A stretch of DNA of 64,000 bases from Enterobacter chuandaensis (lineage in GTDB: Bacteria > Pseudomonadota > Gammaproteobacteria > Enterobacterales > Enterobacteriaceae), in contig NZ_QZCS01000005.1 in assembly GCF_003594915.1 (NCBI RefSeq), positions 273,014 to 337,013 on the forward strand, read 5' to 3'. Of the stretch, positions 52,456 through 61,651 are shown piece after piece. Below the pieces are notes generated by a model. That model ran no database searches. It was not told where the DNA came from and saw nothing but the letters and a program-made list of their open reading frames with translations. The position numbers and the translations under genes are program-made. Every line of letters begins with the position of its first letter. Position 1 is the stretch's first letter.

Positions 52456-52480
52456 GATACTGTTACCAGCGGATAGCCGT

Positions 52481-52864
52481 TTATTTCGTTAATTCAGCTT
52501 CCGCTGCAAGCAGGTCGGCTCGGGCCTCTTCAAGCTTAGCGCGTTTTTTGGCAATCTTATCCGCACGCCCGGACGCGTTTGCTTCCTGAAGCTCCTGTTC
52601 CCGCTCGCTCACCTTTTGCTGTTTTTTAAGAATATCAGCCTCACGCTCTTTTTTAAGCGAGGCATCCGTACAGGTTGCGACAACTTCTGCATAGGCTTTT
52701 TTTAAGCCATCAAGGCGATAACTGTTTTCGTGCGTTTCCGCCTGGCGAATTTGCTGTTCGATGTTATACCGTTTTGCCGCACACCCCGTTAATGCGTCAT
52801 CAGCCAGTGCTGAAAAAGGAATGCTCATCGTCACAATAACGGCCAGAAATGTTCGCTTATTCAT
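52481..52864 (-). CDS. DUF1090 periplasmic protein (YqjC-like)
   Basis: This 127-residue protein has a signal peptide of about 21 residues (PFSALA/DDALTGC). The mature part is a long charged helix rich in Glu/Lys/Ala with heptad spacing (KKQQKVSEREQELQEANASGRADKIAKKRAKLEEARADL) and two cysteines that could pair. It matches DUF1090/YqjC proteins. Function unknown; likely periplasmic coiled coil. Confidence 0.83.
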   Translation of the reverse strand: MNKRTFLAVIVTMSIPFSALADDALTGCAAKRYNIEQQIRQAETHENSYRLDGLKKAYAEVVATCTDASLKKEREADILKKQQKVSEREQELQEANASGRADKIAKKRAKLEEARADLLAAEAELTK

Positions 52865-53026
52865 TTTTTAATTCTCCACGTATTTAACTTAACTGCTTCA
52901 ACGTTATTTCGGCGGAGCTAGCATTTTCTGAAATTTTTATTCTGTCACACGGAGGAATTACTGATAAATGACAAAATAGTGTATGTTAATAGTGAAACCT
53001 GTTATTAAAAGAAGAGACCTGCACCC

Positions 53027-53509
53027 ATGAAAAAATCGACGCTGCTGACGTTACCGCTCATTGTGATAACCGCCCTGCTGGCAGGCTGCAATACTGACGC
53101 GCAAACATCCGCTCCAACGGATCGCACCCCATTAAAAACACAAACCGTGCCTTTGCCGTATCACGTGACGCTCTCAGGCTCGGGTGACGATCGTATGCAG
53201 TGTGAAAACTGCGGAAATAGCGGCAAAAAGTTATTCATCAACGGTGGCGAGAAACTCAGCCAATACAACATGATGGTCGACAGCCCGTACTTTGTTTTCC
53301 TGTGCAGCAATTCCGCCGACGACTGCCGTAAAGGCAAGTGGATCGCGGTGAATAAGAATCTTGCCGAACCGCAGGTCAGGGCGATTTCTCTTGCCGGCAA
53401 GGCGGATGTCAGCGATCTCCGTCCGGCTAACGATGCCAGCAAGACATGGCTGAACGTCACCTATGCGAACGGCGACCAGCATGTCTTTGAATTCGATAAC
53501 AATAAATAG
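53027..53509 (+). CDS. Putative lipoprotein of unknown function
   Basis: This 160-residue protein has a lipoprotein signal with lipobox LAGC (Cys21) and Asn at +2, predicting outer-membrane sorting. The mature region holds two Cys pairs (CENCG and CSNSADDC) that could form disulfides. I do not recognise a family. A weak GAAGAGACCTGCACCC leader precedes the ATG. It stands alone between the DUF1090 gene and mtfA. Confidence 0.75.
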   Translation: MKKSTLLTLPLIVITALLAGCNTDAQTSAPTDRTPLKTQTVPLPYHVTLSGSGDDRMQCENCGNSGKKLFINGGEKLSQYNMMVDSPYFVFLCSNSADDCRKGKWIAVNKNLAEPQVRAISLAGKADVSDLRPANDASKTWLNVTYANGDQHVFEFDNNK

Positions 53510-53730
53510 CCCAGGACAGCAGATTTATCACCCGATCTTCTCTATGGGAGTTTTGTCACTGAAACAAAACGGCATAAGTGCTTGAATAGCGGTCGCGAGA
53601 GGGGCCTTATACCTGCGGCAAAAATTCCCTCTGCTCCGTTTTGTTGTTGCCTTCATGCCGGGTTCTTTGGCATGTTAACAGCACATCACCTTCCCATTTT
53701 TGTTCAAGTGACGAGTTTGCGAGCAAAGCG

Positions 53731-54528
53731 ATGATTAAGTGGCCCTGGAAAACGAATGAGGCTGGCCGGGATATGGCGCTGCCGTGGGATGACGCGCTGG
53801 CGATCCCTGTTCTGGCGAATCTTAAGCCGGATGAGCAATCGAAACTGGTTCAGATGGCGGATCGCTTTTTGCAGCAAAAACGCCTGGTGCCGCTGCAAGG
53901 GTTCGAGCTGGATCCGCTGAAAAACGCCCGTATCGCCCTGCTTTTCTGCCTGCCGGTGCTGGCGCTCGGTATTGAATGGCTGGACGGTTTCCACGAAGTG
54001 CTGATCTACCCCGCGCCGTTCATTGTCGATGACGAGTGGGAGGACGATATCGGTCTGGTGCACAACCAGCGGGTGGTGCAGTCCGGGCAAAGCTGGCAGC
54101 AGGGGCCGATTATCCTCAACTGGCTCGACATTCAGGATTCGTTCGACGCCTCAGGCTTTAATCTGATTATTCATGAGGTGGCGCATAAGCTTGATACCCG
54201 CAACGGCGATCGCGCCAGCGGCGTGCCGCTGATCCCGCTTCGTGAAGTGGCAGGATGGGAGCACGACCTGCATGCCGCAATGGATAACATCCAGGATGAG
54301 ATAGATCTGGTGGGCGAAAGCGCCGCCAGCATTGATGCCTATGCGGCAACCGACCCTGCCGAGTGCTTTGCGGTGCTGTCAGAGTACTTCTTCAGCGCAC
54401 CCGAGCTTTTCGCCCCCCGCTTCCCGGCGCTGTGGCAGCGCTTCTGCCAGTTTTATCAGCAGGATCCGCTCCAGCGCCTGCGGCAAAATGAGGGCACAGG
54501 TGGCCCTGCATCCCGCCACGTGCATTAA
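53731..54528 (+). CDS. mtfA: MtfA peptidase (YeeI), Mlc-titrating protein
   Basis: From ATG 53731 ([10 protein letters not shown]) the protein has 265 residues, as in E. coli. It is a zinc metallopeptidase with HEVAH at 148-152 and the downstream Glu ligand in [14 protein letters not shown]. MtfA binds Mlc and so relieves repression of ptsG. Its stop overlaps that of convergent shiF by 4 bases. In E. coli this gene is next to the asnT tRNA gene. Confidence 0.96.
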   Translation: MIKWPWKTNEAGRDMALPWDDALAIPVLANLKPDEQSKLVQMADRFLQQKRLVPLQGFELDPLKNARIALLFCLPVLALGIEWLDGFHEVLIYPAPFIVDDEWEDDIGLVHNQRVVQSGQSWQQGPIILNWLDIQDSFDASGFNLIIHEVAHKLDTRNGDRASGVPLIPLREVAGWEHDLHAAMDNIQDEIDLVGESAASIDAYAATDPAECFAVLSEYFFSAPELFAPRFPALWQRFCQFYQQDPLQRLRQNEGTGGPASRHVH

Positions 54529-55736
54529 TGCTTTTCAGCAGGGGTACGCTCAATAAACCGTACCCCGACGCTTAGCGCTAAAAATAGTACTGCCATTCCC
54601 CAGGCGGCCATCGTTAAATACTGCTCGCCAAAAAAACGCGTTACAGCGGGCACCAGCAGTGCGCTGACGCCGTAGCCCAGCGTGTGGCTGGTCGCGATAG
54701 CACCCGCGCCTTTCCCCGTCGTCAGGCGATCGTTCAGCAGCAGCTGATAGCCCGGCGTTGCCATTGACGCGCCGAGTGACGTGATAGCAATCCCCACGTA
54801 GAACAGCGCCAGTTCGGCGACACACATCAATCCAAGCCCTGTCACCATCAGTACCGCCGCGATGCAAAGCAACGTCAGCGGGCTGAAATGCTGCGGGCGG
54901 ACGACAAGAAACTGCGCCGCGAGCGTCGCCAGCGCGGCCAGGCTCAGCAGCAGCGCCACATGGTGGCTGATATCCCGGGCGTTGCCCTCCAGCAGAGGGC
55001 TAAGGTGCGGTGCCAGGCCAAGCTGCATCAGGCTCACCAGCGCCGCCAGCAGCAGCGCCAGCAGCAGAAACGGCAGCATCGAGACCTGTAAACGGGTGGA
55101 CTGATGCGCCACCGGCGGCAGCGGCGGATCGGCCACCTCACGCAGTACCAGCAGCAGAGCAATAAGAGGCGCAATCGCCATCAGCCAGAGCGGTGCCACC
55201 GGATTCACGCTGAGCATCAGTGCCGCCAGCGGCGGGCCCAGCAGACGACCACAGCTGAGGCCGGAGCTGATGGTGGCCAGTGCCGCCATGCGTTTCTCCA
55301 GCCCCGCACGCTGAATAGCCCACGTCTGCGCGGCAGGCACCATGCCCGATACCGTCAGGCCATACAGCAGTCGCGAGAGGATCAGCCCCGCCAGTCCCCA
55401 GGCGCCCGCCAGCATCCCGGCGGCCATCGCCCAGACCACCAGCGCCATGACGCCAAAGCTGGCGAGATACCCGCTGAGCGAGGCCACCATCACGACCTTA
55501 CACCCTCTTCGCTCACTCTGACGTCCCCACCACGGGGAGGCGGGTAAAAAGAGCATGGATCCGAACATCAGCAGCCCGGCCCAGACCGAGAGCGACAGCC
55601 CGGTCAGGGTCACCAGCTGCGGAAGCATCACCAGCAGGCCATTTTGCCCGACGCCCAATAAACCCGCGCAGAGCGCCAGGGGCCAGTTAGCTTTCGGGGT
55701 GATGTTTTCCGTCAACGTTTCAGAATAAGCGCGCAT
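54525..55736 (-). CDS. shiF: ShiF-type MFS transporter of the aerobactin locus
   Basis: This 403-residue major-facilitator protein has 12 transmembrane segments with the MFS motif-A-like [15 protein letters not shown]. It lies divergent from iucA as ShiF does in aerobactin plasmids and islands. ShiF is thought to move aerobactin or its precursor across the inner membrane, which is not firmly proven. The 138-base shared promoter region with iucA should make it iron-regulated too. Confidence 0.85.
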   Translation of the reverse strand: MRAYSETLTENITPKANWPLALCAGLLGVGQNGLLVMLPQLVTLTGLSLSVWAGLLMFGSMLFLPASPWWGRQSERRGCKVVMVASLSGYLASFGVMALVVWAMAAGMLAGAWGLAGLILSRLLYGLTVSGMVPAAQTWAIQRAGLEKRMAALATISSGLSCGRLLGPPLAALMLSVNPVAPLWLMAIAPLIALLLVLREVADPPLPPVAHQSTRLQVSMLPFLLLALLLAALVSLMQLGLAPHLSPLLEGNARDISHHVALLLSLAALATLAAQFLVVRPQHFSPLTLLCIAAVLMVTGLGLMCVAELALFYVGIAITSLGASMATPGYQLLLNDRLTTGKGAGAIATSHTLGYGVSALLVPAVTRFFGEQYLTMAAWGMAVLFLALSVGVRFIERTPAEKH

Positions 55737-55808
55737 GAGAATGTGAACATAGTGTCAATAAATGTGTGGAAATTATGAAGTTAATGAAAACAAATATTGC
55801 AAAAATAG

Positions 55809-55836
55809 TTGCCACTGTAAACAGAATGAATATCAT
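55809..55836 (+). promoter_or_regulatory. Predicted iucA promoter
   Basis: TTGCCA (55809-55814) and TATCAT (55831-55836) with a 16-base spacer form a sigma-70-like promoter. The -10 element runs into the Fur box. The iucA ATG is at 55875 with AATGAGG as ribosome-binding site. Confidence 0.55.
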
Positions 55837-55852
55837 AACGAGAATTATTATC
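55834..55852. promoter_or_regulatory. Fur box of the aerobactin operon
   Basis: CATAACGAGAATTATTATC matches the 19-base Fur consensus GATAATGATAATCATTATC at 15 positions. It overlaps the predicted iucA -10 region, so iron-loaded Fur would block transcription. Confidence 0.75.
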
Positions 55853-55874
55853 AGTCATGGAATGAGGTACATCT

Positions 55875-57617
55875 ATGCGTGCTCTGCCCCGCTCTGCCGG
55901 TACAGACGTTGCAGCCCAGTGTTTTTTAAACGCCCTGGTGCGCGAAACGAAGGACTGGCGCTATCTCCCCGCTTCCGCAGCGGATGAGCTGGCGCACATT
56001 CATATCCCGCTTTCTCCCTCCCAGGCCCTTCAGGTTCCGGTACGCTATTTCTCCCCAACCCAGCATCATCAATACTGTTTCCCGGCAACGCTTATCCAGA
56101 GCGATAGCGACAGCGGTGACGCCGTCACTTTCAATCAACTGGTTGATTTAATTCTTGAAAAACCCTCGGTAAAAGGCTCACTGGATGCCGATACGCTGGC
56201 GCGTTTTAAACAGCGCGCGCTGGAAAGCCACGCGCACACCTGGCAGGCGATCGATCTGCGCCACAGCTGGGCAAAACTGCGCGACAAGCCGCTGACGTTT
56301 GCCGACGCGGAACAGGCGCTGCTGGTGGGCCACGCGTTTCACCCTGCGCCAAAATCCCACGAGCCGTTCAACGAAACCGAAGCGCGTCGCTATCTGCCCG
56401 ATTTCGCCTCCCGCTTCCCGCTACGCTGGTTTGCCGTTGAGAGCACACTCGTTGCCGGTGACAGCCTGAACGTCTCCCTGCGCGAGCGTCTGCTGCGCTT
56501 CGCCGCCCAGAGCGCGCCGGAGCTGCTCGGCCACTTCACCGACACCCGCTGGCTGCTGCCGATGCATCCGTGGCAGGCCGACTATCTGCTGGAGCAGGAC
56601 TGGTGTCAGCGTCTGGCGGCAAACGGTTCATTACAGGACCTGGGCGAAGCGGGCGCGCAGTGGCTGCCCACCAGCTCGTCACGCTCGCTGTACAGCGAAA
56701 CCAACAGCGACATGATTAAGTTCTCCCTCAGCGTGCGCCTGACCAACTCCGTGCGCACGCTGTCGGTGAAAGAGGTTAAGCGCGGCATGCGTCTGGCGCG
56801 GCTGGCGAAAACGGAACGCTGGCAGGATTTACAGGCACGCTACCCGACCATGCGCGTGATGCAGGAAGACGGCTGGGCGGGACTGCGTGATGAAAGTGGT
56901 GTCGTTCAGGAAGAGAGCCTGATGGCCCTGCGCGTTAACCTGCTTTTCGATACCCCTGAAACGCAAACCAACGTGCTGGTGAGCCTGACCCAGGCCGCGC
57001 CGGACGGCGGCGACAGCCTGCTGGCCGCAGCGGTGCGCCGTCTGAGCCAGCGTCTGGATTTACCGCTCGCCCAGGCCGCCCGCTGCTGGCTGGACGCCTA
57101 CTGCGACCGCGTGTTGCTTCCGCTGTTCAGCGCCGAGGCGGACTACGGACTGGTGCTGCTGGCGCACCAGCAAAATATCCTCGTAGAGATGCAGCAGGAT
57201 TTCCCCGTCGGGCTGATCTACCGCGACTGCCAGGGCAGCGCCTGGACCGAAGGGGCCGACGCGTGGCTGAAAGAGGCGGGCGAAACCGACGTGGAAAACC
57301 GCTTCGGTGAGAGCCAGCTGTTGCGCTACTTCCCTTATTACCTGCTGCTGAACTCCACCCTTGCTGTCACCGCCGCCCTCGCCGCCGCCGGTTTCGACAG
57401 CGAAGAGAGCCTGATGTCCCGCGTGCGTGACGCGCTGGCCGAACTGCGCACGACGGCGAAGCAGACCCGCTGCCTCGACTACGTGCTCGACAGCCCGACC
57501 TGGAACTGCAAAGGCAACTTCTTCTGCTACCTGCACGATCGTAACGAAAACACCATCGTCGATCCGGCGGTGATCTATTTCGATTTTAGCAACCCGTTTT
57601 ACAAGGAGAAGGCGTGA
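55875..57617 (+). CDS. iucA: Aerobactin synthetase subunit IucA
   Basis: This 580-residue NIS-type siderophore synthetase has the family's ATP/citrate site segments (LPMHPWQADYLL, TSSSRSLYSETNSDMIKFSLSVRLTNSVRTLS, LLAHQQNILVEMQQ, FFCYLHDRNEN). IucA joins the first N6-acetyl-N6-hydroxylysine to citrate. It is the first gene of iucABCD-iutA; its stop shares a base with the iucB ATG. Length is close to pColV IucA. Confidence 0.95.
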   Translation: MRALPRSAGTDVAAQCFLNALVRETKDWRYLPASAADELAHIHIPLSPSQALQVPVRYFSPTQHHQYCFPATLIQSDSDSGDAVTFNQLVDLILEKPSVKGSLDADTLARFKQRALESHAHTWQAIDLRHSWAKLRDKPLTFADAEQALLVGHAFHPAPKSHEPFNETEARRYLPDFASRFPLRWFAVESTLVAGDSLNVSLRERLLRFAAQSAPELLGHFTDTRWLLPMHPWQADYLLEQDWCQRLAANGSLQDLGEAGAQWLPTSSSRSLYSETNSDMIKFSLSVRLTNSVRTLSVKEVKRGMRLARLAKTERWQDLQARYPTMRVMQEDGWAGLRDESGVVQEESLMALRVNLLFDTPETQTNVLVSLTQAAPDGGDSLLAAAVRRLSQRLDLPLAQAARCWLDAYCDRVLLPLFSAEADYGLVLLAHQQNILVEMQQDFPVGLIYRDCQGSAWTEGADAWLKEAGETDVENRFGESQLLRYFPYYLLLNSTLAVTAALAAAGFDSEESLMSRVRDALAELRTTAKQTRCLDYVLDSPTWNCKGNFFCYLHDRNENTIVDPAVIYFDFSNPFYKEKA

Positions 57618-58564
57618 TGGCGAACGCGAATATCGTCCATTCCGGCTACGGCTTTCGCTGCACGGCCACGGAACAAAACCTGCCGCTGACGCTGGGTCTT
57701 GACGGCAGTGCGGTCCTTGAGCGTCTGACCGGGATCCCGGACGGCTGGCTGGTGGACGCCCTCGATCAGCTGTTTATTGCCGCGCCCGCGCTGTCCGGCA
57801 TTACCCTGCCGTGGGCGGCCTGGCAGGATGAACCCCAGGCGCAGGCGCTGTTTCGCCAGGCCCACGGGGATTATCTGGCGCGTGAAACCTTCTGGCAGCT
57901 GCCGCTGTGGCTGAAAGGCGAACGCCCGCAGGCCAGCGGCGGGATGCAGTTTGATGAAAGCCGTCAGCTGTATTTCCCGCTGCGCCCTCGCCGCCCGCAG
58001 GGCGAGGTGTATCGCCGTTACGATCCGCAGATTAAGCGCACGCTGAGTTTCCGCGTGGCCGACGTGGCGCTGGACGGCGAGCGTTTCACTCAATGGATGA
58101 ATAACCCGCGCGTGAACGCCTTCTGGGAGATGGCGGGCCCGCAGGCCGAGCAGGAAAACTACCTGCGCCGTCAGCTTGACTCGACCTACTGCTACCCGGT
58201 TATCGGCTGCTTCGACGACCAGCCGTTCGGCTATTTTGAACTCTACTGGGCGCCAGAAGACCGCATTGGCCGTCACTACCGCTGGCAGCCGTTTGACCGC
58301 GGGCTGCACATGCTGGTGGGTGAAGAAAACTGGCGCGGCGCGCAGTACATCCGCAGCTGGCTGCGCGGCCTGAGCCACTATCTCTATCTCGATGAACCGC
58401 GCACCGCGCGCATCGTAGCCGAGCCGCGCTTCGACAACCAGCGCCTGTTCCGCCATCTGTCGTCTGCCGGTTTTGACACGATGAAAGAGTTCGACTTCCC
58501 GCATAAGCGCTCGCGCCTCATCATGAGCCAGCGTCACCGCTTCTTCAGCGAGGTGGAACTGTGA
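57617..58564 (+). CDS. iucB: N6-hydroxylysine acetyltransferase IucB
   Basis: From ATG 57617 (MANANIVHSGYGFRC) the protein has 315 residues, equal to IucB. It has a GNAT-like acetyltransferase domain in the C-terminal half (PVIGCFDDQPFGYFELYWAPEDRIGRHY, DNQRLFRHLSSAGFDTMKEFDFPHKRS). It acetylates N6-hydroxylysine made by IucD. A GTG three bases upstream is a less likely start. It overlaps iucC by 4 bases. Confidence 0.95.
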   Translation: MANANIVHSGYGFRCTATEQNLPLTLGLDGSAVLERLTGIPDGWLVDALDQLFIAAPALSGITLPWAAWQDEPQAQALFRQAHGDYLARETFWQLPLWLKGERPQASGGMQFDESRQLYFPLRPRRPQGEVYRRYDPQIKRTLSFRVADVALDGERFTQWMNNPRVNAFWEMAGPQAEQENYLRRQLDSTYCYPVIGCFDDQPFGYFELYWAPEDRIGRHYRWQPFDRGLHMLVGEENWRGAQYIRSWLRGLSHYLYLDEPRTARIVAEPRFDNQRLFRHLSSAGFDTMKEFDFPHKRSRLIMSQRHRFFSEVEL

Positions 58565-60303
58565 ACGCGCTCTGGCAGAAAGTGAACCGCGAGATGGTGG
58601 CGAAGATCCTCGCCGAGCTGGAATACGAACGCACCCTGCGCGCTGAGCAGGTGTCGGCGGACGGCTGGCGCATCGCCATGGGCAACGAGTCATGGCAGTT
58701 TCGCGCCACGCGCGGGATCTGGGGCTGGCTGCATATCGACCCGGACAGCCTGACCACCGCCAGCGGCGCCGCCGTGGAGGCTGAACGCGCGCTGCTGCAG
58801 CTGGCGACGGTGCTGGAGATGAGCGACGCGCAAACGGCAGAGCACATGGAAGATCTCTACGCCACGCTGCGCGGGGACATGCAGCTGCTGCAGGCGCGTG
58901 AAGCGCTGGACGCAGACGCGCTGATCCACCTCGACCCGGACGAATTACAGTGTCTGATGAGCGGTCACCCGAAGTTTATTTTCAACAAAGGACGCCGCGG
59001 CTGGGGTCTGGACGCGCTGCGCCAGTACGCACCGGAATACCGCGGGCGCTTCCGCCTGCACTGGGTCGCCGTCCAGCGTGAACATCTGGTCTGGAGCAGC
59101 GATGCCGATTGCGACATCCACACTCTGCTGTCCAGCACCATGGACGATGCCGAGCGCGCCCGGTTCGACGCCCACTGGCAGGCGCTGGGTCTCGACGACA
59201 GCTGGCTGCCCGTGCCACTGCACCCGTGGCAGTGGCAGCAGAAGATCGCCATTCATTTCCTGGCGCAGCTGGCGCGCGGTGAGATGGTTGAACTGGGCGA
59301 GTTTGGCGATGAGTATCTGGCGCAGCAGTCCCTGCGCACGCTCACCAACGCCAGCCGTCGCGCGCCGTATGACATCAAGCTACCGCTGACTATCTACAAT
59401 ACCTCCTGCTATCGCGGTATTCCGGGCAAGTACATCGCCGCCGGTCCTCTGGCCTCGCGCTGGCTGCAGCAGCAGTTCGCCGCCGACGCCACGCTTGCCC
59501 GCTCCGGCGCGCAGGTGTTGGGCGAACCCGCTGCCGGGTATCTGTCGCATCCGGGTTACGCGGCGCTGCCGAAAGCGCCCTACCGCTATCAGGAGATGCT
59601 GGGGGTGATCTGGCGCGAGAACCCATCCTGTTATTTAGAAGACGGTGAACAGGCGGTGCTGATGGCAGCGCTGATGGAAACCGATAACGCAGGTCGCCCG
59701 CTGATTGACGCGTGGATCAAACGCTCGGGGCTAAGCGCCGAAGCGTGGCTGGAAAAGCTGTTCGAGGCCACGGTGATCCCGTTCTACCACCTGCTCTGCC
59801 GCTACGGCGTGGCGCTTATCGCCCACGGCCAGAACGTGACGCTGGTGATGAAGGACTCTGTCCCGCAGCGCATCCTGCTGAAGGATTTCCAGGGCGATAT
59901 GCGCCTGGTGGATGAGGATTTCCCGCAGGCACAGAGCCTGCCGGAGCAGGTAAAAGCGGTGACGGCGCGCCTGAGCGCGGATTACATCATCCACGACCTG
60001 CAAACCGGCAACTTTGTGACGGTGCTGCGCTTTATTTCGCGCCTGACCCTGCAAAGCGGCGTGAGCGAAAACCGCTTCTATCAGATCCTCGCCGGGGTGC
60101 TGCACCGCTATATGGCCGCGCACCCTGAGCTTGCAGATCGCTATGCGAAATTCGATCTGTTTAAGCCGCAGATTATTCGCGTGATCCTCAACCCGGTCAA
60201 ACTGACCTTCTCCGAACACGACGGCGGTAGCCGCATGCTGCCGAACTACGTTACCGATCTTGATAACCCCCTTTTTCTGGCCTCCCGGGAGTCCGCGCAA
60301 TGA
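58561..60303 (+). CDS. iucC: Aerobactin synthase IucC
   Basis: This 580-residue NIS synthetase starts with GTG overlapping the iucB stop. Conserved segments include SGHPKFIFNKGRRGW, VPLHPWQWQQKI, TLTNASRRAPYDIKLPLTIYNTSCYRGIPG, YGVALIAHGQNVTLVMKD and LLKDFQGD. It adds the second hydroxamate arm to give aerobactin. It is homologous to but distinct from IucA and overlaps iucD by 4 bases. Confidence 0.95.
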   Translation: MNALWQKVNREMVAKILAELEYERTLRAEQVSADGWRIAMGNESWQFRATRGIWGWLHIDPDSLTTASGAAVEAERALLQLATVLEMSDAQTAEHMEDLYATLRGDMQLLQAREALDADALIHLDPDELQCLMSGHPKFIFNKGRRGWGLDALRQYAPEYRGRFRLHWVAVQREHLVWSSDADCDIHTLLSSTMDDAERARFDAHWQALGLDDSWLPVPLHPWQWQQKIAIHFLAQLARGEMVELGEFGDEYLAQQSLRTLTNASRRAPYDIKLPLTIYNTSCYRGIPGKYIAAGPLASRWLQQQFAADATLARSGAQVLGEPAAGYLSHPGYAALPKAPYRYQEMLGVIWRENPSCYLEDGEQAVLMAALMETDNAGRPLIDAWIKRSGLSAEAWLEKLFEATVIPFYHLLCRYGVALIAHGQNVTLVMKDSVPQRILLKDFQGDMRLVDEDFPQAQSLPEQVKAVTARLSADYIIHDLQTGNFVTVLRFISRLTLQSGVSENRFYQILAGVLHRYMAAHPELADRYAKFDLFKPQIIRVILNPVKLTFSEHDGGSRMLPNYVTDLDNPLFLASRESAQ

Positions 60304-61625
60304 AAACCTATGATTTCATCGGCATTGGTATTGGCCCGTTTAACCTCAGCATCGCCGCTCTGGCCGAGGGGCTGGACGGCTTTAGCTCACTGTTTCTTGA
60401 GCGTAAACCGCACTTCTCGTGGCACCCGGGGATGATGGTGCCGGACTGCCACATGCAGACCAGCTTCCTGAAGGATCTGGTCAGCGCCGTGGAGCCGACC
60501 AACCGCCACAGCTTTCTGAACTACCTGGTGCAGCGCAAAAAATTCTACCGTTTTCTGACCACCGAGCAGCGCACGGTTTCCCGCGAAGAGTTTGCGGACT
60601 ACCTGTGCTGGGCGGCGGACAACCTCACCAACCTGGCCTTCAGCCAGCAGGTTCAGCAGGTGAGCTTTGACGAAAAAAGCGGCCTGTTTGAGATGGTGAC
60701 CCAGCGCGATCGCTTCCAGGCGCGCCACGTCTGTGTGGGGATTGGCAAGCAGATCAACCTGCCTGACTGCGTCACCCTACAGGACGATACCTGCTTCCAT
60801 GCCAGCGAGATGATGCTTCGCACGCCGGATCTCGCCGGCAAGCGCGTCACCGTTGTCGGCGGCGGCCAGAGCGGTGCCGACCTGTTTTTAAATATCTTCC
60901 GTGGTGAATGGGGCCAGCCGCTGAGCCTGAACTGGGTGTCGCGCCGCAATAACTACAACGCGCTGGATGAAGCCGCCTTTGCTAACGAGTATTTCACGCC
61001 GGAGTACGTGGACAGCTTCTCCACGCTCGGCGAAGAGGCCCGTCGTCAGATGCTGCACGAGCAGAAGATGACGTCCGACGGCATCACCACCGAGTCCCTG
61101 CTGGCGATTTACCGCGCCATGTACCACCGCTTTGAAGTACTGCGTGAAAAACCCTGGGCGCACCTGATGCCGTCCCGCTCGGTGACGGCCCTGACGCGTC
61201 AGGAAACCGGACATCGCCTGAGCATTCAGCATCACCTCGACGGCGGCCACGAGCAGCTGGAGAGCGACGTGGTGATTTTCGCCACCGGCTACCGCGCCGT
61301 GCAGCCCGCATTCCTCGCGCCGCTGTCTCACCGCCTGCATCTGGATGCGGACGAAGCGTTCTGCATTAACAACGATTTCACCCTCGAATGGGACGGCCCG
61401 CAGAGCAACCGCCTGTTTGCCGTGAATGCCGGGATGCACCGTCTCGGCATTGCCGAACCCCAGCTCAGTCTGATGGCCTGGCGCGCGGCGCGAATTCTGA
61501 ATCGCGCGCACGATGACGAGCCATTTGAACTGGCCACCACCCCTGGCGTTATCCACTGGCGGAGCACCACCAGCCCGGAGAGCAGCCAGGTTTTTAAATC
61601 GTTAGCAAAAACCACTGAGTACTGA
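60300..61625 (+). CDS. iucD: L-lysine N6-monooxygenase IucD
   Basis: This 441-residue flavin N-hydroxylating monooxygenase has the FAD motif GIGIGPFNLS (8-17), NADPH motif VVGGGQSGAD (about 183-192) and the C-terminal FATGYR motif (about 325-331). It makes N6-hydroxylysine, the first step of aerobactin synthesis. It is the last biosynthetic gene, 26 bases before iutA. Confidence 0.96.
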   Translation: MKTYDFIGIGIGPFNLSIAALAEGLDGFSSLFLERKPHFSWHPGMMVPDCHMQTSFLKDLVSAVEPTNRHSFLNYLVQRKKFYRFLTTEQRTVSREEFADYLCWAADNLTNLAFSQQVQQVSFDEKSGLFEMVTQRDRFQARHVCVGIGKQINLPDCVTLQDDTCFHASEMMLRTPDLAGKRVTVVGGGQSGADLFLNIFRGEWGQPLSLNWVSRRNNYNALDEAAFANEYFTPEYVDSFSTLGEEARRQMLHEQKMTSDGITTESLLAIYRAMYHRFEVLREKPWAHLMPSRSVTALTRQETGHRLSIQHHLDGGHEQLESDVVIFATGYRAVQPAFLAPLSHRLHLDADEAFCINNDFTLEWDGPQSNRLFAVNAGMHRLGIAEPQLSLMAWRAARILNRAHDDEPFELATTPGVIHWRSTTSPESSQVFKSLAKTTEY

Positions 61626-61651
61626 CACACACAATCAGGATCAACATAACA

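Noticed and set aside
53510..53730. Possible tRNA gene before mtfA
   Set aside because: No cloverleaf, TTCGAnTC loop or CCA end can be found in this stretch.
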